From assembly GCF_907165205.1 (NCBI RefSeq), contig NC_058189.1:56880270-56944269 (forward strand): a DNA stretch of 64,000 bases. The letters are read 5' to 3'. The notes beneath the pieces were generated by a model. That model was not told where the DNA came from. It ran no database searches and saw nothing but the letters and a program-made list of their open reading frames with translations. This DNA is from Coccinella septempunctata. Lineage: Eukaryota; Arthropoda; Insecta; Coleoptera; Coccinellidae. Both the position numbers and the translations under genes were made by a program. Shown piece by piece: positions 22,889-33,982 of this stretch. Each line of letters begins with the position of its first letter. The stretch's first letter is position 1.

Positions 22889-23268
22889 CTGGTTACTTTT
22901 TTGACCTCAAACTTAATACTGACACTTCTAATGAGTTATTGTTCGTTGCTATGGTAACACAATGTTCATTCAGCAGACCCACTATGACCAGTAGAAATCT
23001 CAGCTCGTAGAATCTTTAAAATGGTTCTTGGTGCAGGATGGCAAACAGGGGTGTGTTTTTGGAGAGGGTTGTTGTGAGGCAACACTTCAAGTACTAAACA
23101 GCTACATTTTTTCGAAACCATAGAAGGGTTCAAGTCTAATAAGTGTTAGTCTTAATACCCTTCTACAATTGCAATGCTTTCTCATTTATTTCAAAACAAG
23201 CAATGGCTTGGCACCCATAAAAGGTCAAACCGTGGCCTTTGGTCGCTTGCTTTATGGTATTTAGGCAT

Positions 23269-23595
23269 TTATTCCAGGTTAGCAGCTGTCATTCTAGGCT
23301 TAGAACCATCAGTTGTAAGGTTTGAATGAATCCCCTTTGAGGTAGACTTTGACGCACTTATAAGCACATATGCAGACAGCCAGTTAACAGAGGACTCATA
23401 ACTTAAGGGCAGGAATAACCTCTGTTTAGAGTCGTATACCATTACACACTTGTATCTCTCTGTGAACTCATATGGGTCCTTGCCATATCTCCTACGGAAA
23501 GGAGAATTTCCCTTTGTCAATTTCGATGTTTGAACATCGATGACATCGACGTTAATTAATTTGTCGCAATCGATGTTATTCCATCGATCTGCCAT
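23269..23595 (-). other. Unrecognised 108-codon open reading frame
   Basis: From ATG 23595 it reads MADRWNNIDCDKLINVDV, then GKDPYEFTERYKCVMVYDSK, ending with a stop at 23269-23271. The composition looks protein-like rather than random (Trp, charged residues, mixed hydrophobics), but I recognise no domain. No splice sites or promoter are evident. It sits between mariner M1 and a transposase remnant, so a decayed element or viral-like gene is as likely as a host exon. Confidence 0.3.
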
Positions 23596-23619
23596 CCCTA
23601 CTTTGTAGATGATACCCAA

Positions 23620-25560
23620 TGCCTATATTTCCCATAATTCACTCAATATTGAATCAGACAGCCGATACACGTATCAATTACTGGAATAACAACAAATCTT
23701 GTGTGAGCTTGAAAAACAGGCCGAAATTATTTATGTCCGTTGATTCGATTAGGTTGTTCGGGTTTATACGAAGTTTTCTATTGTTTTTCATGGTCTGACA
23801 TAGACCTTATTGCTGATTTTACAACTAATCGTTGTGAGGAGAACGGATTGACTGAATGCAGAATCCAAATGAAGTGATAACTGATTATTTTTTGGAGTAT
23901 GCTGCTACAAAAAAAGGGAATCAATCTTGATTCTTACAAAAATCTTTTCCGCTTTAAATCAGAAACACATCATTATAAATCAGCCTGTTCAATTATCTTT
24001 TGCGAAACTTTGTTATGGATAAATGTCCCATTAGCACTTGTACCTATAAACAAATCTGGCCATTATATTCAGGACATAACGGACCGCATTCATGCCAGAA
24101 CGATAATTGAGCTATCTGAACGTGGCTGAAACACAAAGGCTGTACAACTCAAAAGAACCGAAAATTTGGATACTTTTTCTCAGTAAACTAGACTGAGAAA
24201 AGCATACATACGCTTATAATTGCTTAAGAAATACAGGTTGTTTTACTGGAAAAAGTTAACCTTCAAAACTTGTCATTATTTCCAATAATAAGCTTTCGAA
24301 TTGCTTATTGTGAGTTTTTTACAATTCTGGTTTGAAAAGAGAATATTTAGAATTCTCTTAAAATTATATAACTTTGCGTGAAATTTTCAATGTTTTTCAA
24401 AACTTTCCCTACTGCCATTGTTGAAAGAAAATATTGCTCAAACTTAATTTTCAAAAACCAAAGTTTGGGAATATATTAGCCACTGAATCCATTGAAGAAG
24501 ACAAAATATGTACTTCTCACTTAACCCTATTCAAAACGACTCTAAATAACCCTCCATTAAATTTACGTATAAGTTCAATATTTCTGATTCGAAGGATGAA
24601 TTTTCAACTATGGAATATTATTATGAAATAATAGTTGTTACTGGAAAATGTCCCACCTCAGAAGCGAGCTATTAGAGCGATATACCAAAAATATATATTT
24701 CTACCAGAAAATTCCACTTCAGTTTTCAATTCAACTGTATTTATAGAAAACTAAAGAGATATTACAATGAGAAAGTGTGTAAAATTTGAAAATTGATTTG
24801 AGTATTACCACCAGAACAGTTAATTTTCTTCCAATTTTGTTCCCTGAATATTCGATGACAGTATTAACATTCTATCTTCTGAACCTAACACTTAGCCCGG
24901 CGCATTCACCATTCTGCAAACCAAATTTCTCCGGGGTATACACTGCTGAAATGCTGTGATTGATTCAATCGAACCTAGCCTTCCAATACCCAACAGTTGA
25001 GAATAGAATGTAGAATTTCAACAGGGATGCTTTTTTTTCGAAAAAGGTTTATTCCCAGAGTTCATACATACAAATGTATCCCCAATTCTATTCATTCGTC
25101 TTACCTTTTTTATAATGCAAAGACCCAGAAAGGAATGGTTTGTTTTCTATGTTCTACCGATATATGTATTATGTGCCAAGATTTCATTTGAATATAAAGC
25201 CCTTTTCAACACGAGTGAATCAGCAATTGTAGATTCAATATGCTGAAGCTTCACCTGAATTTATACTATATCAACTTGTTCATTTGCGTTCTATACTTAG
25301 CTTTATTATTTCCGAAATCTCTTAAATATCCCCTTCGAATTAAATCTTTCAGGTTCTATACGGCCTGTTCCAACCAAAACTCACATTTTACAACTACATA
25401 GTCACAAAATTGTTTTTTTCAGAACCCCGTGAAGTTCCCAATATTTTTTCAAAGAAGAGATGCTTTAATAAGATGATTTAATTCTTGTTACGCCAAAAAT
25501 TATCTTGTTGATTCTCAATAGAGAATCCTGACGAATCTTAGATAGTTCCAGAAGTATTTT
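23620..25560. other. Intron sequence without recognised features
   Basis: AT-rich DNA with only short accidental frames. No shared repeats seen. Confidence 0.5.
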
Positions 25561-25599
25561 CAATTCACATTGAAAAGACTTCTGAGGATGATCCCGATC

Positions 25600-25928
25600 G
25601 CTGACTGCAGTTCTGTGAAGTGGTCAGTGAAATGATTAATGGTAATCAAAACTACATCAAACGATCATTGTCCAACAAAATGACGCACCACCTCATTTCG
25701 TTCAACCAGTGCGTAATTTTTCAGATGAAAATTTTCCTCACGCCTGGATTTGAAGAAGGGGACATATGGAGTGGCCACCCAGATCACCCGATCTGGCTCC
25801 ACTGGACCTTTTTCAATGGGGTCACCTGAAATCCAAGATTTACGCTACCCAGCCTGAGTCACTGGATGATTTGCGATCTCGAATCATTAATGAATGCCGT
25901 CAAATTACACCAGAAATCTTGAGTAATG
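25600..25928 (+). pseudogene. Tc1/mariner-superfamily (IS630-like) transposase, C-terminal remnant
   Basis: One plus frame reads QNDAPPHFVQPVRNFSDENF, then an in-frame stop, then RRGHMEWPPRSPDLAPLDLF and QWGHLKSKIYATQPESLDDL, ending ECRQITPEILSN. This is the C-terminal catalytic part, with second and third acidic positions, of a transposase family common in insects (WPPRSPDL.PLDFFLWGHLK type). It is different from the mariner and Tc1 families elsewhere in the window. It is cut off at 25928 by the insertion of C copy 2. The N-terminal half is not recognisable upstream. Confidence 0.85.
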
Positions 25929-26942
25929 TATACTCCATTCACATTTATTTCAGCAGTCGGTTGGCCATGAAATAATTTTCTCAAGATTTTGTAACTAGAA
26001 CGGAGTAAGGTTGGCACTCATGAAATGTCGTTAATATCATGACGCCGTTGCCACAACTAATATCTATTTTTATTACGAAAATGCCGAAAATGAAAAAAGA
26101 GACAGGGTTTCAGGAAGTGCTATATAGAATTCAGGTCCGCTCATTAAAATAGTTATACCCTGATATTCTAAAATCCACAATACGTCAGACGGTAGCAAAT
26201 ATATTCAATGTAAAAGAATTTATATGATGTTTCATCTGAATCTAAACGACTTATATTTCAGCTGAATATTTCCACAATCAGAAAGATTGTGAATGAAGAG
26301 GATGACAAAGAATTTCCTTCTATTAGGTGACCCAAAAAATTGGTGGAATTTGAGAATTTTATGTTTGTCCTGTTAATTGTTTATTCATGTGAAATTTTTG
26401 TTCTAAGGTGAAGTTCATCTTGACTTGAAACTTCCTTTAATTCCTTTTACTCACAGATGATTTTTGTTGAAGAATTTAACATTCTTGTAATTATCTGTTA
26501 ATTTCTTCGGGAGATACCCATTCCCAACCACTGCATCATATGCATTTCATCTTCGGGTTTATATTTTTGAAATCTACAACTGATGTAACGTATTCAAACT
26601 TTAGCCAAAGAAGATAACGAACATTAACTCTCTTCAAGCTAGTGCATATTATGATATTATACTGATCTCTTGTATTTTCCATGCAAATAACTGGATTTGG
26701 TTATCCTTCAATCAGTTTGTACAAACTTCAATTATGTTCGTCACATATTTTCCGAAGAGATTCGACATTGTGATAAAATACGTAATAGCAGAAACTTTTA
26801 CGTAGAATGGGCAACAGCGTTGATTTAAAACCCAAAAATGTTTTGACAAGCTTCATAACCTCAAATTTTTGTACTATACAAAATGCAATGTGTCAAATTT
26901 CCATGTCCAACCGACTGCTAAAATAAATGTGAATGGACTATA
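25929..26942 (+). mobile_element. C element copy 2, both ends present
   Basis: It begins TATACTCCATTCACATTTAT and ends with the inverse, TAAATGTGAATGGACTATA. The terminal repeats extend about 45 bp (AGCAGTCGGTTGGCCATG inward on the left, CATGTCCAACCGACTGCT on the right). 1014 bp, non-coding. TA at both edges suggests a TA target. It interrupts a transposase remnant. Compared with copies 1 and 3 it lacks about 0.2 kb after AATTTTATGTTTG near 26366. Confidence 0.9.
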
Positions 26943-28009
26943 CGTGAAGGTTTTCAGGAAAACTAATTGCTACTGCATGGAAGGAATGGTGCCCATTTCC
27001 AACGTTTAATAAACTAATCACAAAAGTAAGTACTCTTTCTCTATTTTACCTGTCATTTCGTTATCGATGGAAATTTTGAAGCAAAATTTCAGGATCAGAT
27101 AGTACCCGATAAAATCTTCGAAATTAGTTATCGTAACAAGGGATGAGGGCATCCCTTTTCAAAATCAAGGGGTTGTGCTCATCCCCGTTTGGGGGGTTAA
27201 AGTTACGGGGATGAAAAAAGCGGAGAAATTGTTCCCCCTCGAATCAGAAATTGACGGGTGCGAGAGATTTTCCACATTTTCATTTTAAAGTAGGAAAATC
27301 GAGGTGTTCATACATGTTAAGAAGAATGATTTCAAAAGCATTCTTTTGAGGCCATATCCTCAGCTACCAAGTATGGGGAATTCTCCTCAATTTGGGTTAT
27401 CACAGCATATGCAAGTTTAAATTGAATAATTATGAGTTTCATTCATGGATTTTTCAAATTCACCGCGGAAACTATTCAAAATCATTCTTCAAATATGAGG
27501 TTTTAAAATTCAAATGGCTTCGTTTCTAGTTTACGATTTGGCAACAGCGCCTACCAGAAGAAGAAAAGAACAATGGCTTGTTTATAAAATATCAGCTGTT
27601 GATTCACAGCTATCATAAGGCGCGTACTCACTGGCGAGCCACATCAGCAGCCGGCCATAAAAATCCCATAAAATTTTACGACCTTCCTCGTTTGTCGCAG
27701 ACTTCATAGACAGCCATCTTTGTCTGTCTCATCAAGATAGTGCATTTGGTGTCCTTTATTATCAACGCATATTTCAGTCGATGTTGCCAACTTGTGCAAT
27801 AGAAACGGAACGCTTTAAATTTTAAATACCCATTTTTATTTTTAATTTTTAATTTTATTTTTTGGGAAATGTTGAAATAGTTATTGCAAAATTTGACGTT
27901 TCAAAGATATTTCATGAAAAATACATCATTTTCGTCAGAAAATCTCCATTCTCTGAGCATTTCGATAAATCTCTTGGATATAGTAAAAAAAATCATTCGA
28001 CCCACCTAC
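26943..28009. other. Intron sequence flanking the PTB exon
   Basis: A G/C-biased patch, GGGGATGAAAAAAGCGGAG with CATCCCCGTTTGGGGGG, lies at about 27140-27235. No coding potential recognised. Confidence 0.4.
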
Positions 28010-28174
28010 CTTTTTACTCGACTTAAATACTGCACATTTAAAAACGTTGGATGATCCCTCCCTGGCTATATAACTGAATATCTTCATGTCCTGAGAGTCG
28101 TGCGACACGTAGAAGATCCTGTAGATCGGGTGGGACAGGAGGGTGGTCTTACCGTCGTCCTGCCACTGTTTCCG
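28010..28174 (-). CDS. NOS1AP: NOS1AP exon: PTB domain core
   Basis: These 55 codons lie between the acceptor GTGTATTTCAG (28175-28185) and the donor GTAGGT (28004-28009), phase 0 at both ends. The exon reads RKQWQDDGKTTLLSHPIYRI, then [20 protein letters not shown] and [38 protein letters not shown] is the best-conserved part of the PTB domain in vertebrate NOS1AP, so the gene assignment rests strongly on this exon. It covers the central strands of the domain and precedes the C-terminal helix exon at 9727 across an 18.1-kb intron. The residue strip before PIYRI is less conserved and shorter than I remember for vertebrates. Confidence 0.96.
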
Positions 28175-28454
28175 CTGAAATACACAATGAGAGATCAATA
28201 ACCCGGAACATTTCTTTGATGTGGATCAGGCAGCCACCGGGGAAATTAGGTGGTGACGAAGGAGATCCCTGTGATTCGGGTCCCGAGGGCGTGATTCTAT
28301 CGACAGAAAAGGTGATAGGACGGATTGGAGTCCAATCTGGCCGAAGAAAAAAGGAAGTGGATGGATTGCCTGGTATCTACAGAGGAGGATGGATGATTCA
28401 GTTAGGTTGGTGTTACAAGGCATTTTGTGGATTAGGAAGGCTATGGAATGAGTT
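28175..28454. other. Intron strip between PTB exon and mariner M2
   Basis: This strip is less AT-rich than the rest and has open frames on both strands (for example 28216-28464, which uses the mariner edge). Nothing recognisable as protein; left uncalled. Confidence 0.4.
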
Positions 28455-29310
28455 CATGACATGATTTTATCAGATCGTCGAATTGGTCTAAAACGGATAC
28501 CTGAAGCATTGAATATTTCATACGAACGCGTTCATCATATATGTAGTTCAAGTCAATTTGGACATGAGAAAAATTGCCCCAAATGTTTGAATGTTGACCA
28601 ATAGCGTGCAAGGGTAGAAACATCGCGTTCGATCTGTGCTCGATTTGAAAACGATGTGGACTGTGGACTTCTTAAACCGAATTGTTACTATGGATGAGAC
28701 TTGGGTACATTTCTACGATCCAGAAACAAAGCAACAATCGATGGAATGGCGACACTTTGGTTCTCCAAGACCTAAGAAGTCCAAATCTGCTGGAAAAGTT
28801 CTTGCTTCAGTTTTTTGGGATTGCCATGAAGTAATCATGATGGATTATTGGATAAGGGCAGAACAATAACCGGAGGTTACTATTCGACATTACTGACCAC
28901 TCTACGGGATAAAATTAAACAGAAAAGACGCGGAAAACTATCCAAAGGTGTTTTGTTTTTGCAGGACAACGCCCCTGCACACAAATCTCATGTTACAATG
29001 CAAAAAATTTGTGATTTAGGGTTTGAATTACTAGAACACCCCCCTTATTCACTAGATTTGGCTCCATCCGACTATCATCTCTTTTCTCAACTGAAAAAAA
29101 GTTTAAAAGGTCGTTAATTTTCTTCCAACGAGGGGGTAATAAAAACTGTGGAGGTCTGGTTTGCAGAGCAAGAAGAAACATTTTTTTTGAAAGGTCTAGA
29201 GACGTTGCAGTAATAGATGTACCCAATTAAGAGGAGAATATGTTGAGTAATAAAATATTTGGACATTGAAATTTTGTTTGGTTCTATTGTAGACTGAGAA
29301 TTTTTCAATA
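28455..29310 (+). pseudogene. mariner copy M2, 5'-truncated transposase
   Basis: It starts within the transposase at HDMILSDRRIGLKRIPEAL (frame disrupted around 28545) and continues to the first catalytic Asp region, NRIVTMDETWVHFYDPETKQ. Then come KSKSAGKVLASVFWDCH and, after a frameshift near 28850, LQDNAPAHKSHVTMQK and PPYSLDLAPSDYHLFSQLKK. It extends through the 3' untranslated part (AGAGGAGAATATGTTGAGTA) to about 29310. The N-terminal third and the 5' end are missing. Its 3' edge touches D copy 5. Confidence 0.9.
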
Positions 29311-29317
29311 TATCGTC

Positions 29318-29642
29318 GTATTCCTCATCTTTTCTCGTATAATGCACCTATTTCGAGTAATTTGATGTTCAAAAATAAAAAATACATATCTGTGATATTC
29401 GGAAAATTGGATACATTGTGAATGAACCTCTGTTTAAAAGATCCACAGATGTGTAGTGTCGTGTCATAGATTTAGCTCGTTATTCTGAAGGTAATTTTGT
29501 TTCTCCAGGGGTGACACAACTCATTATGAAAACTTAAAACGGCTTTATCTTTATCAAGGCCGTATCGGAAAAAAATGGTATAAGAAATAAGTGATTCTTT
29601 TGACCTCAAGAATTTACTGTTGAAATATTTGTACTCACCCTG
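29318..29642 (-). repeat. D element copy 5, one arm
   Basis: Reads TTCTCGTATAATGCACCTAT through ATCCACAGATGTGTAGTGTC to ATATTTGTACTCACCCTG, the inverse of the D left arm. Only this half remains. Confidence 0.85.
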
Positions 29643-30442
29643 TATATTGATTTATTTGATGGACAGGATTAGTGTCTTCATAAATGATTGTAAAATCGCA
29701 GTGGGTGTCGAATTTATGATACTCAATTTTATACCCTTCAGTAAGGAGCAGCAGGAAATAATTCAAAGCGAAATGCGATTTTACTGTATAACTTTTCGTG
29801 TCGCGCAGGAGTAATAAAAGAGGAGCCTTAAAAAGACATCTCCTTAAAATGGTATGCCCGGATTTCAAAATTACAGGCGAGTCTCTAACTTGACAAAATT
29901 CAGTAAATCAAATTGAAATTTTAATGATGATTTTCTACGTGGACACAAAATGAAGTTTTTCATTGATTTAGGAAAAGTATCTTGATTTACCGCCCATGCC
30001 GCAAAAGTACCATTGATATTCTGAAAATTTGTGTGGAATATTCGAGGTTTTTTCGGTCCATGATCACTAGAAGGATTGAATGGATTTGAAGACCTTGTGA
30101 AGATGGGGTCAAAACTGCGAAAATCATACTACGAAAAGCTTTTCTCGCTTTCGGGAAAAATACACGCATTTTCGACTTGCAAGTGGAGTCATAAGGACGC
30201 CAAGGACGGTATAATTAATTTGACAAACTTTTTTTTATAATTACTGCTGCGTGCTTTTTTAATTGCAAGTTTACGCAACTCTGATTATGAATTCATTCAA
30301 ACAATTTTTCAGGTATGTTTACCAACACTCATTTCACATCAAAGATCATCGGTTATAGGTGCCAGTAAATGAGAAAAGCAGGGCTGTATTAGATTCATTC
30401 GCTTCCTTAGGTCAACTACAATTTGATTTCGTTTTGAATTAA
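29643..30442. other. Intron sequence without recognised features
   Basis: Short accidental frames only. Confidence 0.5.
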
Positions 30443-32486
30443 GTACCGGTAGATTCGGGTGACTTGGGACGGTCCTGTAATTTGGGACAATTATCCCCCT
30501 TGCAGCTTTCTTTGTTTCTTACCGTTTATAAGTGAAGGGACAAACTTATAAGATTGTGTAGCGTCTTTTCGGTTAGTTTAACAATTAATTCCTGTTGAGT
30601 TTGCCGTGACCAGAGCGTTTGAATTGTCAGGAAAAATTAACGAATTCAGGAGAGTAAAAGCGCGTTTTTTTATGGCCTTTATAATTTCTAGTGTCTTGTA
30701 CAGGGTGAGCAAATTTCGATGTTGTAGCACTACAGCTTTTAAACCAGAGGAGATAGACAAAATCTGATACCCCATTCTCGTTCTCTTTTTCTGAGAAACT
30801 TACAATAGTAGTAGTGATTTTTGGCCACTTTCTTTTGTTTTCGAATTATAAGCAAAAATTGGAAAAATGGCGATATCGAAATAAATTTACATCTCCGCTA
30901 ATACTGATGATAGAGCTCTGAAATTGAAACATTATACAGGCACTTTTTTAGGTAGAATCCAGTGGTGTGCTCGGCTTTTTAGCAGGAGTTATGTTTTTTT
31001 AAATGGGAACACTAGATTTCTGTGCAATTTTTTGAAAGCTTAATTTTTACTGATTTCAAAAATATATAACATCATATGGTTTGTATCAATATAAATAATA
31101 GAAAATGGTCAATAAATTTTTGTCTCAATATTTCTATGGTTTCAACTTTTGATGAGCCTTGAAAAATATAGAATCGTATGATTACCATTATCTCCTTCTA
31201 TTAGTCCTTTCGTTATTATAAAAATTTATGCAATATATCTTGATTCAAATTTTGTGAAAGTTGGTAAAAGCATAGAAAGAATGACCTTGCCGGAAGGGGA
31301 CTCTGCTCTCATTATAGGAAGGTCTATTTTTCTGTGCTCGTCAAAAGTTAAAACCACAGAAATACTGAAAAAAAAAGTTTTTGACCATTTTCTATTATTT
31401 ATATAGATACAAACCACATAATATTATATATTTTTGAAATCAGTAAAAATAAAGCTTTCAAAAAATTGCACAGAAATCTAGTGTTCCCATTTAAAAAAAA
31501 CATAACTTTGGGTCATAGCTTCGTAATTAAGAATCCTGCTAAAGAGGCGAGCACGCCACTGGATTGTAAGCAAAAAAGTGCCTGTATAATGTTTTACTTT
31601 CAGAGCCCTATCATCAGTATTAGCGGAGATATAAATTTATTTCGATATCGCCATTTTTTCAATTTTTGCTTATAACTCGAAAACAAAAGAAAGTGTCCAA
31701 AAATGACTACTACTATTGTAAGTTTCTCAGAAAAAGAGAACGAGAATGGGGTATCAGATTTTGTGTATCTCCTCTGGTTTAAAAACTGTAGTGCTAAAAC
31801 ATCAAAATTTGCCCACCCTGTACATGTGTTCCACTTTGTACATGTGTAATTTTTTTCTGGATACGTGGGATATTGAGATATTAGATATGTCATGAGACAA
31901 GGTTGTCTACAAATCAAACGGCAACACGGATCTCATTCATTTATTTTGTTGTTTCATAGGGTGACTTGAGGCAATGCCGAATAGATACAAGCGGCAGCAG
32001 GAAATATGGAGATTTTTCGCAGGATATTATTATTTACGTTATTTCCACAAAGACATCACCAAAGAATGAAATAAATCAAAGTTCCCTTGTTTTGTTTAGT
32101 TCTTTTACATTTGAGTTGCAATATATTTACTTTCGCTGTAAAAGGGGTTTATCATTCAATTTCCTTACCGAATTTCAACTATATAATCACAAATTCTAAT
32201 TTTTCAAAACTATACACCGTCCCAAGTCTCCTATTTCATTTGAGAGTTGAGAAATCAATGGATTTTATCTTGTGTCCCAAGCCTCCCAACTCGGTGGGTG
32301 ACTTGGGACAAGTATATTTTATTTTTTTAAATTTATATCCGAATTCTGAAGCATGGTATATATCCTAATCAACAGTCTGAGTCATTAGGCATATTCGAAC
32401 CTCCTTTTCAGATAAAAATAGGGCACCGTTTTGAAAATATGACAAGTTTCAAAATCGTCCCAAGTCCCCCGAATCTACGGTAAGTA
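30443..32486. mobile_element. Terminal-inverted-repeat element N with E3 nested inside
   Basis: The left end GGTAGATTCGGGTGACTTGG is matched in inverse at the right end by CCAAGTCCCCCGAATCTACG (about 32459-32478). Internal GGTGACTTGGGACAAGTATA (32298) and GTCCCAAGTCTCC (32219) repeat the terminal theme. About 2.04 kb in total, of which 1.12 kb is the E3 foldback; without it about 0.92 kb. No transposase frame found. Confidence 0.7.
30701..31820. repeat. Foldback element E3, 1.12 kb
   Basis: Ends CAGGGTGAGCAAATTTCGAT and CATCAAAATTTGCCCACCCT plus G. The arms pair over some 450 bp: CTCGTTCTCTTTTTCTGAGA at about 30778 against TCTCAGAAAAAGAGAACGAG at about 31725, and AAATGGCGATATCGAAATAA against TTATTTCGATATCGCCATTT. 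The loop is around 31170-31250. Transcribed within the NOS1AP intron it could fold into a long hairpin. Confidence 0.9.
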
Positions 32487-32560
32487 ATAAAAAACAGGCC
32501 GTTTTTAAAAGCTTCTTCCTTAAGGTATTTTCAGTTAATTACGTAGTATAATTAATAGCT

Positions 32561-32576
32561 AGGTAGCATGCTACCT
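32561..32576. repeat. Perfect 16-bp palindrome
   Basis: AGGTAGCATGCTACCT reads the same on both strands. It stands alone in AT-rich intron just outside element N. Confidence 0.8.
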
Positions 32577-33982
32577 TTTCATCTGCAAGTGTCCTTGGCA
32601 CTGGCCTTGTTCCTGTAGTGCTTATTTTTCAACTTTGCTATTAAAAAAGCGTATAATCCTTGCGAAAAATTGAAGATTCGAATAGTTTTATGATTTCCGA
32701 ACTATTTTTTCGATATATAAAATATTCTATTTTGTAATTTACCGTTAATTTGCCGCCATAGTGGTTAATGTGCCAGTGAGAAGAAGAATTGAGAGTTCCA
32801 GAAAACTATCAAAGATAATAACGATCCTTTTCCTGGGATTCACTAATGTTAGAATGGAAAGCTGCAATGGAAAATGCAAGATAGATACAAAATCAACGAG
32901 TAAATCTCCAGGAACTTGGAATTCTTAAAATTTCAGCAACACTCCGATGGTCCCATCTCGATTCCTTATGGAATACAGAAGAAAGAAAAAGCAATAAATA
33001 ATTTATATCAGACCCTATGACAGAAAGTCGAAATATTCATGAGAATTCATGACTTCTCAGATACAAAACGTAAAAGTCCGGACCCATCCCGTAGACTGCA
33101 ACGTTTAAGAGTCCTGGTAGAAGTCAACTTTGGAAGAATAATTCATTATCCTGTTTTATTTACGAAAATAAAACAAGAAAATGCTCTCGAGTTCCTCGAA
33201 CGAAAATATATCTGCGGCCGACAGTGTACACGTACATTTTTATTAGCGCCTGTACATTGCATCTCTTTGCCGTCGTCGTAAGATTATCCAGCGAAATTTA
33301 TTTGACTCCAGCCGTTCCCCTCTGCGGGAAATTTCCGGAAATAAGATTTTCCCACTTCATTCCCGAGTTTTGCGAAGCGGGGAAAACTCCGAACTTGAAT
33401 TTATGACTGTTCTTTTTCAATATCCGTCAAGTGAATCATCGATAACGTGGATGCAGGATACGGCTAGAGTGAAGAGTGAAGCGTAAAAGCTCGCCATATA
33501 CTGCCTGCACTTTAGAGTTCTATAAACAAGGTGGCCCATATAAAACAGTGCGGCCGGATATTTCAGCGAGATTTAAAGGAAAACGTCGTGAAAGGTCAAA
33601 TTTAATTTTGTTCGGAGGATAACATCTCTTGATGTCGTGGGTGTAAGGGCTTTCCCTTAGCGGGGTGGAAACCCCTCAAGAATCTTGAATGGCAATAGGG
33701 GTCGAAGGCAAATTATTCTGCAGAATTCGTCTTTTTTGAACATGCTAAAAAATTGGTGGATGGAGTGCTTTGGGCAGTGGAGTTTCTGAACGAGATGTGT
33801 AAATTTTTTTCCATTTACTTTTAGACAATTATTGAATTCCCATATTTTAATCAACATTTGATAGCACTTGTGCGATCAACAGATCAACAATAACAACAAA
33901 CTCATAAAGTGCAAGAAGTGTTTATCATTATTGAATTCTTGTGGTTTTAGAGGATTTCTTCAATGTAATTTAACACTTATCA
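32577..33982. other. Intron, partly CpG-richer
   Basis: Between about 33190 and 33560 the sequence is richer in CG than its surroundings (GCGGCCGACAGTGTACACG, GCCGTCGTCG, GAAGCGGGGAAAACTCCG). It has no coding or repeat signature. A regulatory element is possible but unsupported. Confidence 0.35.

Larger units (their letters stand above)
20889..22973 (-). mobile_element. mariner copy M1, near full length, with nested insert
   Basis: Removing the 815-bp insert at 22074-22888 leaves about 1.27 kb, the usual mariner size. At the low-coordinate end, GAGATGTATAACTCCTAGGC looks like an imperfect terminal repeat of GAGGATGTATTGATATCTAG seen at the 5' ends of M4 and M5. At the high-coordinate end, GCTATGGTAACACAATG is still mariner; the last 80 or so bases of the 5' end have been replaced. 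It lies in the large NOS1AP intron, in the same orientation as the gene. Confidence 0.88.

Noticed and set aside
28216..28464. 82-codon plus frame rich in Gly and Trp
   Set aside because: It lies antisense in the intron next to the PTB exon and ends in mariner sequence; composition follows the local GC rise.
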